Below, piece after piece: positions 1 through 5,680 of a stretch of DNA of 5,790 bases. The translations under genes and the position numbers were made by a program. A model generated the notes under the pieces. It ran no database searches. It worked only from the letters and a program-made list of their open reading frames with translations, and was not told the origin of the DNA. The DNA comes from DATLCI01 sp046714215. GTDB lineage: Bacteria; Acidobacteriota; Terriglobia; Terriglobales; Acidobacteriaceae. Location of the stretch: assembly GCA_046714215.1 (NCBI GenBank), contig JBKKBM010000219.1, forward strand, positions 1 through 5,790. The letters run 5' to 3'. The stretch's first letter is position 1. Every line of letters begins with the position of its first letter.

Positions 1-654
1 GTGATGGATGCCACCACCGTCACGAAGCTGAATCAACTGGGGTTGGAGGTTGAATCTAAGACCAAGGCCCAGATCGCGGTGGTAACGATCAAGTCGCTGG
101 ATGGGGAGACCGTCGAGCAATTTGCGGTGGATCTGTTCAAGGCGTGGGGCGTGGGCGGGAAGCAGGATAATCGCGGCGTGCTGGTGCTGCTGGCGGTAAG
201 CGACCGCAAATACCGGGTGGAAGTGGGCTATGGATTGGAGCCGATCCTGCCGGATGGCAAAGCGGGCGGCTTCGCGCGGGAGATGGTGCCGGACCTACGC
301 ACGGGGAATTATGGCGGTGCGGTGTCGCTGCTGACCAACCGGGTGGCACAGACCATCGCGGAGGATGCCGGGGTGAAACTGCTGGGCGCGACGGTGAGGC
401 CGCAGCGGGCACGAGGCAGTTCAGGGATCCCGTCGTGGTTGGTACTGCTGATCTTTATCCTGTTTCCCGTTTTTGGGTCGATCCTGCGGGCGCTCGGGCT
501 GATAACTTCGCCGCGTCGGCGTGGGTATTGGGGCGGCGGGGGCTTTGGTGGAAGCGGCGGCTTTGGCGGAGGCGGATTCAGCGGCGGTGGGGGTGGATTT
601 GGCGGCTTTGGCGGTGGCTCCTCCGGGGGCGGCGGCGCAAGCGGCGGCTGGTAA
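1..654 (+). CDS. TPM-domain (YgcG-like) membrane protein with glycine-rich tail, 5' truncated
   Basis: The visible 217 residues begin inside a TPM domain (the TPM_phosphatase/YgcG fold), so the signal peptide and first strand probably lie upstream; the GTG at base 1 is likely an internal Val codon, not a start. Family hallmarks are the KQDNRGVL segment (residues 54-61) and YRVEVGYGLE (71-80). A single hydrophobic segment at about residues 145-163 should anchor the protein. From about residue 176 the tail is almost all Gly with Phe, Ser and Trp, ending ASGGW, as is typical of this family. Related TPM proteins are linked to membrane protein quality control or acid phosphatase activity, but the role here is unknown. 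The gene is 12 bp upstream of the nucleotidyltransferase gene and near lemA, the usual partner of TPM proteins. The family call is firm and the function is not. Confidence 0.9.
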   Translation: MMDATTVTKLNQLGLEVESKTKAQIAVVTIKSLDGETVEQFAVDLFKAWGVGGKQDNRGVLVLLAVSDRKYRVEVGYGLEPILPDGKAGGFAREMVPDLRTGNYGGAVSLLTNRVAQTIAEDAGVKLLGATVRPQRARGSSGIPSWLVLLIFILFPVFGSILRALGLITSPRRRGYWGGGGFGGSGGFGGGGFSGGGGGFGGFGGGSSGGGGASGGW

Positions 655-666
655 GCGAGGCATATT

Positions 667-1395
667 ATGGCAAATGTGAATGGCAAGGGCGGGGTGCTGG
701 AAGAGTTTGTGGCGAAGCTGAAAGGCGTGGCGGGCGCGAACCTGGATTCCGTAGTGCTCTACGGGTCGGCGGCGGCGGGCGACTATCAGCATGGTTTTTC
801 TGACTTCAACGTGCTCTGCCTGGTGCATAGGCTGGATGCGGGCGCGCTGGCGGCGTTGCGGCCGGCGATCGCGTGGTGGCGGGAACGCGGGCAGCCGAAT
901 CCCATGGTGTTCACGCTGGATGAATTACAGCGCTCCGCGGACGTATTCGCCATCGAGCTACTGGACATCAAGGCGCGGCACAAGGTGCTGAGCGGCACCG
1001 ACCACTTTGCCGGGCTCAACGTGCCCATGGACCTGCATCGGGTGGAGGTGGAGCGCGAGTTACGGACGAATGTGATCCGGCTGCGCGAGTTGTATTTGGC
1101 CGCGGGCACCGACACCAAGCGTCATCTGGCGCTGATGAGCGAATCGCTCTCGAGCTTTGCCACGCTCTTCCGGCATAGCTTGATTGCACTGGGACAGCCG
1201 GCGCCGGAGAACAAGCGTGAGATCTTCAGCGCGTTGGGCGCGCATCTTAACTTTAGCGCTGCGCCGTTTGTGGCGGTGCTGGAGGCGCGCGAAGACAAGC
1301 ATAAGGCGGCGGCGCTGGACGTGGCGGAGACCTTTCGCGGATTCCTGGAGGGCGTGACCCGGGCAGCGGATGAAGTGGACCGTCGCCTGGCCTGA
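667..1395 (+). CDS. Nucleotidyltransferase-fold protein with helical C-terminal half
   Basis: The protein has 242 residues. Near the N-terminus it carries the pol-beta/MNT nucleotidyltransferase signature: a hydrophobic strand, then GS (residues 33-34) in VVLYGSAAAGDY, then SDFNVL (45-50). The usual metal-binding pair is DxD or DxE; here it reads D46-x-N48, so the second carboxylate is replaced by Asn. A candidate later strand with an acidic residue lies at FAIELLDIKARH (94-105). Residues about 120-242 look mostly helical, as in substrate-binding or HEPN-like partners of such domains, but I see no clear HEPN RNase motif. The start is supported by GAGG at 657-660, six bases before the ATG, and by the 12-bp gap after the TPM gene, which suggests translational coupling. 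Substrate unknown; it may be a weak or inactive transferase. I see no adjacent toxin gene. Confidence 0.82.
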   Translation: MANVNGKGGVLEEFVAKLKGVAGANLDSVVLYGSAAAGDYQHGFSDFNVLCLVHRLDAGALAALRPAIAWWRERGQPNPMVFTLDELQRSADVFAIELLDIKARHKVLSGTDHFAGLNVPMDLHRVEVERELRTNVIRLRELYLAAGTDTKRHLALMSESLSSFATLFRHSLIALGQPAPENKREIFSALGAHLNFSAAPFVAVLEAREDKHKAAALDVAETFRGFLEGVTRAADEVDRRLA

Positions 1396-1440
1396 AGAGT
1401 TTTGTTTTTAGCTGGACATTTTAGTCAGACAAGAGGTTAG

Positions 1441-1446
1441 AAGGAG
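1441..1446 (+). promoter_or_regulatory. Strong Shine-Dalgarno of lemA
   Basis: AAGGAG lies nine bases before the ATG at 1456, close to ideal spacing. It is the best ribosome-binding site in the window and fixes the lemA start. The 60-bp gap after the preceding gene shows no convincing -35/-10 pair, so read-through from the upstream genes is plausible. Confidence 0.8.
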
Positions 1447-1455
1447 AGGAACAAC

Positions 1456-2067
1456 ATGGGTAAGGGATTGATCGCAGTGATCGTGATCGTCGTCCTGCTA
1501 TTAGCGTTTGGCGGGATGTATGTAAGTGCGAAGAACCAGATGGTCGCGAAGAACGAGACCATCAAATCGAACTGGGCGCAGGTGGACGTCGTGCTGCAAC
1601 GGCGCGCCGACCTGATTCCCAACCTGGTGGAGACGGTGAAAGGCATCGCGCAGCAGGAAAAGGATGTGTTCGGAGCCATCGCCAATGCTCGTGCTGCCAT
1701 GATGGGCGCGAAGAGCCCTCAGGAGCGGATCGCGGCCAACGGACAACTGGATTCCGCGTTGGCTCGACTGCTGGTGGTGGTGGAGAACTATCCACAATTG
1801 AAGTCCAATGAGAACTTCCTGCGGTTGCAGGATGAACTCGCCGGCACGGAGAACCGCATCGCCGTGGAACGCAAGCGGTATAACGACTCCATCCAGGACT
1901 ACAACACGTTCATTTTGCAATTTCCCAACAGCCTGTTCGCGGGCATGGCAGGCTTTGCAAAGAACGACGCGTATTTCCAGGCGAGTCCGGAATCACGGGA
2001 GGTACCGAAGGTGAAATTCGGGACGACGCCAGCTCCGAGTACGACTGAGCCAGCTCCGGCGAAGTAG
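1456..2067 (+). CDS. lemA: LemA family membrane protein
   Basis: The protein has 203 residues, a normal length for LemA. An N-terminal hydrophobic segment at about residues 4-23, after a short MGKG lead, is the single membrane anchor. The rest is a helical bundle with LemA motifs: RRADLIPNLVETVKG (49-63), then ENYPQLKSNENFLRLQDEL (110-128), GTENRIAVERKRYND (130-144), and YNTFILQFP (149-157). The last 15 or so residues are rich in Pro, Thr and Ala and probably disordered. LemA proteins have an outward-facing N-terminus and often sit beside TPM-domain genes; their biochemical role is not settled. Here the gene follows the TPM and nucleotidyltransferase genes on the same strand, whereas lemA often comes before its TPM partner. 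Family assignment is very secure. Confidence 0.95.
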   Translation: MGKGLIAVIVIVVLLLAFGGMYVSAKNQMVAKNETIKSNWAQVDVVLQRRADLIPNLVETVKGIAQQEKDVFGAIANARAAMMGAKSPQERIAANGQLDSALARLLVVVENYPQLKSNENFLRLQDELAGTENRIAVERKRYNDSIQDYNTFILQFPNSLFAGMAGFAKNDAYFQASPESREVPKVKFGTTPAPSTTEPAPAK

Positions 2068-2093
2068 CAGTTAGCATATAGCCAAGCAAGGAT

Positions 2094-2424
2094 GGGGCCC
2101 CGGTGGGATAGATTCTGCCGGGGCTAAAGCCCTTACCTCAGCGGCTAAAGCCGGTCGGTCTGGGAGCCTGACCGGCACGACTAAAGTCATGCCCTTCCCA
2201 GCTAGAGAGTACTTATGACTCTGGCGGTACTGTTTGCCCTGGCGGCGCGGGTGTGTCAGCAGCGGCATGAAATCATTTCAGGCAGGGGCTAAAGCCCAGA
2301 TTTAATTTGTCGGAGTAAAGCAGGCCGGAGGCCTACGCCCGCCAAAACAGCGGGGGCGAAAGCCATTCAATTATTTTCGCGACTCTTTTGTAGGCCTAAA
2401 GACCCGCGCCACCCAAACCTAAAG
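2094..2424 (+). repeat. Cluster of short 'CTAAAG' hairpin repeats
   Basis: Eight copies of a CTAAAG core or close variant occur, all in the same orientation: 2124, 2145, 2181, 2289, 2315 (GTAAAG), 2357 (CGAAAG), 2396 and 2419. Several sit in small stem-loops: GGGC-TAAA-GCCC at 2121-2132 and again at 2286-2297, CGGC-TAAA-GCCG at 2142-2153, and an 8-bp stem with one mismatch around the same loop at 2174-2193. Longer inverted repeats overlap these: GCCCCGG/CCGGGGC (2097-2103 with 2118-2124) and GCCGGTC/GACCGGC (2150-2156 with 2170-2176). AGGCC-GGA-GGCCT is at 2322-2334. From memory, similar 'GGCTAAAGCC' sequences are scattered between genes in Acidobacteriota; that link is inference. Spacing is irregular, so this is not a tandem array. 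Confidence 0.7.
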
Positions 2425-2435
2425 TCGGCGACAAT

Positions 2436-2465
2436 AAAAAACCGGAACGGAAGCTCCGGCTTTTT
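2436..2465. terminator. Probable bidirectional intrinsic terminator
   Basis: The stem is CCGGA (2442-2446) with TCCGG (2455-2459) around an 8-base loop. An A-tract (2436-2441) lies on one side and a T-tract (2461-2465) on the other. After one A/C mismatch the A and T tracts also pair, giving a U-run after the hairpin on both strands. It sits between convergent genes and could stop lemA transcripts, about 370 nt past the lemA stop, as well as peptidase transcripts, about 110 nt past that stop. The GC stem is only 5 bp, so strength is uncertain. Confidence 0.7.
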
Positions 2466-2476
2466 GTTCGAGGGTA

Positions 2477-2563
2477 GGGATCTCTCGCTACGCTCGAGAT
2501 TTAGAACAGCTACGCTTGAGATTTAAAACAAGCTACGCTCGAGATAAAAACGAAGCGAGACCC
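2477..2563. repeat. Three-copy 22-23 bp tandem repeat bounded by inverted arms
   Basis: Copies begin at 2487, 2509 and 2532, each opening GCTACGCT(C/T)GAGAT followed by an A-rich tail. Copies one and two are 22 and 23 bp; the third is cut short. The block is flanked by inverted arms: TCTCGCT (2483-2489) pairs with AGCGAGA (2554-2560), extended by CG/CG after one mismatch and by outer GGG (2477-2479) and CCC (2561-2563). Each copy also contains CGAGA or TGAGA, which can pair with TCTCG at 2483-2487. No coding frame explains it. Confidence 0.7.
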
Positions 2564-2574
2564 AAAAGCAAAAC

Positions 2575-3459
2575 CTACTTATCCATCCCGAACTGCTGCA
2601 GGATGAAAGCGTAGTCGAAGGCGACGTCCTTGAGGAAGTCGTAGCGGCCGGAGGCGCCGCCGTGGCCAGCGGCCATGTTGGTCTTCAACATGAGCACGTT
2701 CTTGTCGTCGGCAGGCTTGAGCGTGCGCAACTTCGCGACATACTTCGCCGGCTCCCAGTACATGACCTGGCTGTCATTGAAGCTGGTCTTCACCAGGATG
2801 GTGGGATAGACCTTCGCTTCGAGGTTGTCATAGGGCGAGTACTTGCGCATGTAGGCGTAGTCTTCGGGCTTGTTGGGATTGCCCCACTCCTCATACTCGC
2901 CGACGGTGAGCGGGAGGGAGGCGTCGAGCATGGTGTTCATCACATCGACGAACGGCACCTTGGAGATGACGGCCTTCCACAGGTCCGGACGCAGATTGGT
3001 GACGGCGCCCATCAGCAATCCGCCGGCGCTGCCGCCTTCGATGATGATGTTGCCCTTGGCGGTGTACTTATCGGCGATGAGTTGTTCGGCGCAGGCGATG
3101 AAGTCAGTGAACGTATTCATCTTCTTCATCATGCGGCCGGCGTCATGCCAGGGCTTGCCCAGGTCGCCGCCGCCGCGGATGTGCGCCAGCGCGATGACGA
3201 TGCCGCGATCCAGCAGCGCCAACCGGTTCGAGGAAAAATTCAGCGGGATGGAGTTGCCGTAGGAGCCGTAAGAATAAAGATAGAGCGGCGCGGTACCGTC
3301 GCGCTTCACGCCTTTCTTGTAGAAGACGGAGAGTGGGACCTTCACGCCGTCAGGCGCAGTGGCGTAGACGCGTTCCACTTGATAATTGTTACGGTCGAAG
3401 CCGGGGGACTTCCGTCTGCTTGAGCAGCTTGGACTGCTTCTTCTCCATGTCGTAATCAA
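2575..3459 (-). CDS. C-terminal catalytic part of oligopeptidase B-like protein: alpha/beta hydrolase
   Basis: This frame is open for 294 residues, but the first 18 or so overlap the N-terminal frame and are not real; genuine sequence begins at PGFDRNNY (from residue 19). It is the S9 alpha/beta-hydrolase domain. Visible landmarks are YGSYG (64-68, oxyanion Tyr region), AHIRGGGDLG (92-101), the nucleophile Ser144 in GGSAGG (codon 3028-3030), GEYEEWGNP (187-195), Asp229 in NDSQVMYWEP (codon 2773-2775) and His266 in GHGGASGR (codon 2662-2664). The Glu pair at 188 and 190 falls where Glu576/Glu578 direct the basic-residue preference of enterobacterial oligopeptidase B, by constant offset. The Met at the frame start is unlikely to be used, so this half would be made only by read-through or in a corrected sequence. 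The domain ends normally at MDK. Confidence 0.85.
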   Translation of the reverse strand: MITTWRRSSPSCSSRRKSPGFDRNNYQVERVYATAPDGVKVPLSVFYKKGVKRDGTAPLYLYSYGSYGNSIPLNFSSNRLALLDRGIVIALAHIRGGGDLGKPWHDAGRMMKKMNTFTDFIACAEQLIADKYTAKGNIIIEGGSAGGLLMGAVTNLRPDLWKAVISKVPFVDVMNTMLDASLPLTVGEYEEWGNPNKPEDYAYMRKYSPYDNLEAKVYPTILVKTSFNDSQVMYWEPAKYVAKLRTLKPADDKNVLMLKTNMAAGHGGASGRYDFLKDVAFDYAFILQQFGMDK

Positions 3460-4714
3460 AAGTGGAGTTGGGCGTGATGGGCGACTGATAGACGTAGCGC
3501 AGTGTGGATGTATTCCACACGCGGTTAGGGCCGAGGCCGGAGGAGTAAACGGCCTCCTGCATCTGCACGCGGTGCGTCTGGTTGTTGCGCAGGTCGGTGA
3601 TGCGAAGATGCTGCAATCCGCCTTCGCGCTCGTGCAGCACCATAAAGTTGGCGAACATGGAAACTCCCTCGACCATCACATCCGCGCGGTGGGGGATGAG
3701 CGACTTCCATTCCTTGCGGTCGGAGGTGCCGATGGGCGCGGTAGAGACACCGAAGTTGCGTCCGCCCTGGTTGGTGCGGATGTAGAAGAGTTTGTTGTGG
3801 TCTTCCACGTCGTACTCTTGACCGGCGACGCGCGGGGCCACAAGCTTCCACTCAGCGGTGGGCTTATCGGCGGGAAGGTAACGGGCTTCGGAAGTGGTGA
3901 GGCTGCCGATCTCCATGTAGATGAATCGGCGGCTGCGGCCTTTGCCCACGCCTACGCTGAACATCTCGTCAGTCTCTTCGTAAAGCAGCTTGTCTTTGGC
4001 GGGGTCATCGCCGACGAGGTGGCGATAGGCGCGATAGGAGCGCTTGGTGTTGTCTTCGACGGTGTAGAAGACGGTCTTATTGTCATTAGCCCAGGTGACG
4101 GAGGTGACCTTTTCAATGACCTCGGGGCTGAGCTGTCCGGTGCGCAAGTCCTTGAAGCGCAGCTTGTACTGCCGGAAACCGGTGTTGTCAGTCGAGTAGG
4201 CGAGCCGGTTGGAGTCGTCGCTGACACTGAGCGCGCCCAGGTTCATGAACTTTTCCCCGACAGCGAGCTGGTTCTGGTCGAGATAGACCTCTTCCGGCGC
4301 TTCGAGATTGCTCTTTTTGCGGGCGTAGATGGGATACTGCTTCCCTTTTTCCGTGCGCGAATAATAGAAATAAGCGCCGTCGGGATAAGGGACGTTCACG
4401 TCCGTCTCTTTGATGTGGCTGAGCAGTTCTTTGTAGAGCGCCTCTTGCAAAGGCTTGGTGGGCGCCATGAGGGAGTCAGTGTAGGCGTTTTCGGCCTCGA
4501 GATACGCGGCGACCTCGGGATTCGACTTCTCGCGCATCCAGAAATAGTCGTCAGGCAAGATCTGGCCGTGAATCTTGGTCTCTTTCGGGACTTTTTTTGC
4601 GACGGGAGGCTGGGCGGAGGCGGGACTGTCGCCGACGGGTGCGGAAGAACCTGGAAGGGTGATGGTCATAATGAGTAAGAGGGTCAGTAGGATCGCAGGT
4701 ACCAGTTTTTTCAT
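3389..4714 (-). CDS. N-terminal part of oligopeptidase B-like protein: signal peptide and beta-propeller
   Basis: This frame encodes 441 residues. Residues 1-25 or so form a signal peptide: MKK, a long Leu/Ile stretch, then GSSA, with ASA at 32-34 as an alternative cleavage site. The product is therefore probably exported, unlike cytosolic PtrB. A conserved S9 entry motif follows, DDYFWMREKSNPEV (55-68) and AYLEAENAYT (70-79). The segment SHIKETDVNVPYPDG (99-113) matches the oligopeptidase B type. The remainder to about residue 437 is the seven-bladed propeller that gates access to the active site. The last four residues before the TAA (RLRP) are out of frame relative to the family. I see no good Shine-Dalgarno before this ATG; a 12-bp direct repeat lies just upstream. 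A later start would destroy the signal peptide. Confidence 0.85.
   Translation of the reverse strand: MKKLVPAILLTLLLIMTITLPGSSAPVGDSPASAQPPVAKKVPKETKIHGQILPDDYFWMREKSNPEVAAYLEAENAYTDSLMAPTKPLQEALYKELLSHIKETDVNVPYPDGAYFYYSRTEKGKQYPIYARKKSNLEAPEEVYLDQNQLAVGEKFMNLGALSVSDDSNRLAYSTDNTGFRQYKLRFKDLRTGQLSPEVIEKVTSVTWANDNKTVFYTVEDNTKRSYRAYRHLVGDDPAKDKLLYEETDEMFSVGVGKGRSRRFIYMEIGSLTTSEARYLPADKPTAEWKLVAPRVAGQEYDVEDHNKLFYIRTNQGGRNFGVSTAPIGTSDRKEWKSLIPHRADVMVEGVSMFANFMVLHEREGGLQHLRITDLRNNQTHRVQMQEAVYSSGLGPNRVWNTSTLRYVYQSPITPNSTFDYDMEKKQSKLLKQTEVPRLRP
3403..3407 (-). other. Frameshift site: run of five C in the peptidase gene
   Basis: On the coding strand the codons read GTC CCC CGG CTT and hit TAA four codons after the CCC. 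With one C fewer they read GTC CCC GGC TTC GAC, giving VPGFD and joining the two frames without a gap. The defect is thus one extra base in a homopolymer; restoring the frame during translation would need a +1 slip at CCC-C. Confidence 0.85.
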
Positions 4715-4718
4715 ATTG

Positions 4719-4745
4719 GATGTCTCAGTCTTAGATGTCTCAGTC
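4719..4745. repeat. 12-bp direct repeat before the peptidase start
   Basis: GATGTCTCAGTC occurs at 4719-4730 and again at 4734-4745, a 15-bp period, ending only five bases upstream of the peptidase ATG (coding on the opposite strand). It takes the place where a Shine-Dalgarno would be expected. It could be a recent duplication or part of a binding site; no known motif is recognised. Confidence 0.6.
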
Positions 4746-4764
4746 CGGAAAGAGTCTCAGGAAG

Positions 4765-4785
4765 CTGGGCCCATGGAAGGCCCAG
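4765..4785. repeat. Perfect 7-bp inverted repeat in the START-like/peptidase gap
   Basis: CTGGGCC (4765-4771) pairs with GGCCCAG (4779-4785) around a 7-base loop. In transcripts from the - strand it would fold 12 nt past the START-like stop. No T-tract follows, so it would be a weak terminator, an mRNA-end or processing hairpin, or an operator-like dyad. Confidence 0.6.
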
Positions 4786-4797
4786 TATAAACCAGAG

Positions 4798-5634
4798 TCA
4801 TTTTTTGAGCCGCTGTTGCAAGGCGACACGAGTGGAGTGCAGCGTGTTGTAAAGGGATTCCCGGGGAACCTCGGTGATGAAGGGTTTCACGATCCAACTG
4901 ATGAAGGCGGGGACATCGCGGGTGAGCGAGACGGCTTCACACTGGACGTAGACGCCACCTACGGCTTCTTCGATGCGCCAATAGGAATTCAGCGCCCAGA
5001 GAAAGCCATTATCTTTGCCGATGGGCTTTTCGCGTTCGTCCTTTTCGCCGGCATTCTCGACTTCCGCGATCTTGGTAGTGTGCGAGTTGCTATAGGCCTG
5101 TTTGGGATTCACGGTGACGTACTCGGCGGCGTGTTCAGTGTTCAGGGTGACGCCAATGACTTTCTTCTTGTAGAAGCGCAGGTAGGCACGAAAACGGTTG
5201 CCATCGCGGCGCAGCAGCTTGGAGTCGACGACCTCAGATTTGTAAACGTCTTTATGGTGGTCGTAGTCCTGCAGCAGCGTGAGCGTCTGCTGCAGATCGG
5301 CGCCGGGGATAAAGACGGTGGCGATCCAATGGTGGATAAGACCGTCAGGGGCGGAGAGTTCGCGGCCATTCTCGCGCTCAAGTAATTTTTCCGTGACCAC
5401 TTCGCCCAGTTTGAGGCGTTGCAGGACGGCGTCGCGTTGCGGCGCCGGCAGAGCTTTGGCCCAGAGGAAGGGGCCAGCAGACTTGGCCTGGATGCGCTGG
5501 TCGACAAGGGCGAGGTAACGGTCGAAGGCGCGGCGGGTCTGGGGTTTGAGTTCGGCAGCGGAAAGCTGGGTGGAAAGGCCAGTAGCCAGGCACAGGGCGA
5601 GACAAGCCCAGAGCCGCGCGGGACGAAGAAGCAT
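4798..5634 (-). CDS. Exported protein with probable START/SRPBCC lipid-binding fold
   Basis: The protein has 278 residues. Residues 1-27 are a classical signal peptide: basic MLLRPAR, a Leu/Ala/Cys hydrophobic core, and LSAA before ELKPQ, so the protein is probably periplasmic. A helical stretch follows to about residue 90. From LIHHWIATVFIPGADLQQ (99-116) to the C-terminus the pattern fits a START-like helix-grip fold: a strand, a helix with LLQDYDHHKDVY (120-131), several beta strands (VVDSKLLRRDGNRFRAYLRF, 135-154), then WALNSYWRIEEAVGGVYVQC (213-232) and a long C-terminal helix region with PRESLYNTL (257-265). Such domains bind hydrophobic ligands; the ligand here is unknown. No Shine-Dalgarno precedes this ATG, but a TACAAT hexamer 7 nt upstream suggests a leaderless message. 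It is divergent from the ATPase gene and upstream of the peptidase gene. The fold call is by pattern recognition, not by search. Confidence 0.75.
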   Translation of the reverse strand: MLLRPARLWACLALCLATGLSTQLSAAELKPQTRRAFDRYLALVDQRIQAKSAGPFLWAKALPAPQRDAVLQRLKLGEVVTEKLLERENGRELSAPDGLIHHWIATVFIPGADLQQTLTLLQDYDHHKDVYKSEVVDSKLLRRDGNRFRAYLRFYKKKVIGVTLNTEHAAEYVTVNPKQAYSNSHTTKIAEVENAGEKDEREKPIGKDNGFLWALNSYWRIEEAVGGVYVQCEAVSLTRDVPAFISWIVKPFITEVPRESLYNTLHSTRVALQQRLKK

Positions 5635-5640
5635 TCGTTC

Positions 5641-5646
5641 ATTGTA
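5641..5646 (-). promoter_or_regulatory. Possible -10 box for the START-like gene
   Basis: TACAAT on the - strand differs from TATAAT at one position and ends 6 bases before the A of the ATG at 5634, so transcription would start at or next to the start codon. The -35 region is poor (TTATGA at 15 bp is the closest I find). Confidence 0.35.
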
Positions 5647-5674
5647 TCTGGCGCCTGGTTTTCATAAGCTCGCT

Positions 5675-5680
5675 TACAAT
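5675..5680 (+). promoter_or_regulatory. Possible -10 box for the ATPase gene
   Basis: TACAAT on the + strand ends 6 bases before the GTG at 5687, the same geometry as the box on the opposite strand. No good -35 is visible (CGCCTG at 17 bp). The G-run AGGGGG abuts the GTG and is too close to act as a normal Shine-Dalgarno for it. Confidence 0.35.

Larger units (their letters stand above)
2068..2574. other. Long intergenic region between convergent genes, repeat and hairpin rich
   Basis: About 500 bp separate the stop of lemA from the stop of the convergent peptidase gene. I find no credible coding sequence: the one open frame here (2071-2268, - strand) has no family resemblance and lies inside hairpin repeats. 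The region divides into a TAAA-loop hairpin cluster (about 2094-2425), a terminator-like hairpin (2436-2465) and a short tandem repeat with inverted ends (2477-2563). Confidence 0.85.
2575..4714 (-). pseudogene. Secreted oligopeptidase B-like peptidase (S9A), split by a one-base frameshift
   Basis: Two overlapping frames on this strand are the front and back of one S9A serine peptidase. Joined at the frameshift the product is about 712 residues, close to the roughly 690 of E. coli oligopeptidase B (PtrB) plus an export signal. The joined numbering puts the catalytic residues at Ser562, Asp647 and His684, about 30 beyond the E. coli positions as I remember them (532, 617, 652). Such peptidases cut short peptides after Arg or Lys. 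Apart from the single extra base the gene looks intact and well conserved, so an assembly or sequencing error, a recent mutation, or recoding are all possible. The upstream START-like gene ends 83 bp before it on the same strand; co-transcription is possible but an inverted repeat lies between them. Confidence 0.85.

Noticed and set aside
531..650. A minisatellite-like DNA repeat
   Set aside because: The GGC/GGT-rich stretch is explained by the Gly-rich protein tail common to TPM-family proteins; no exact repeating DNA unit was found.
309..686. A proline-rich open frame on the - strand
   Set aside because: Its Pro run is simply the complement of the GGC/GGT codons of the TPM protein's glycine tail.
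1396..1455. A separate promoter for lemA in the 60-bp gap
   Set aside because: TTGTTT at 1402-1407 has no -10 at a workable spacing, and no other pair is convincing.
2071..2268. A 65-codon open frame on the - strand in the intergenic region
   Set aside because: It lies within the CTAAAG hairpin repeats, has no family resemblance, and reads like the spurious proteins often predicted across such repeats.
2487..2551. A CRISPR array
   Set aside because: There are three near-adjacent copies of a 22-23 bp unit with no unique spacers between them and no cas genes nearby.
2662..3423. A 253-codon open frame on the + strand opposite the catalytic domain
   Set aside because: It is a composition-driven shadow of the hydrolase domain, which carries the intact Ser, Asp and His motifs on the other strand.
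3386..4678. A 430-codon open frame on the + strand opposite the peptidase gene
   Set aside because: It is antisense to a protein with clear S9 motifs, has no recognisable domain, and GC-rich codon bias commonly leaves a long open frame on the opposite strand.
4784..4789. A TATACT -10 box on the - strand for the peptidase gene
   Set aside because: No -35 is found at 15-18 bp (the 17-bp position reads CGGCTC), there is no extended -10, and it overlaps the inverted repeat; too weak to list as a promoter.
4735..5385. A 216-codon open frame on the + strand opposite the START-like gene
   Set aside because: It is antisense to a gene with a clear signal peptide and fold pattern, begins inside the direct repeat, and shows no recognisable domain.
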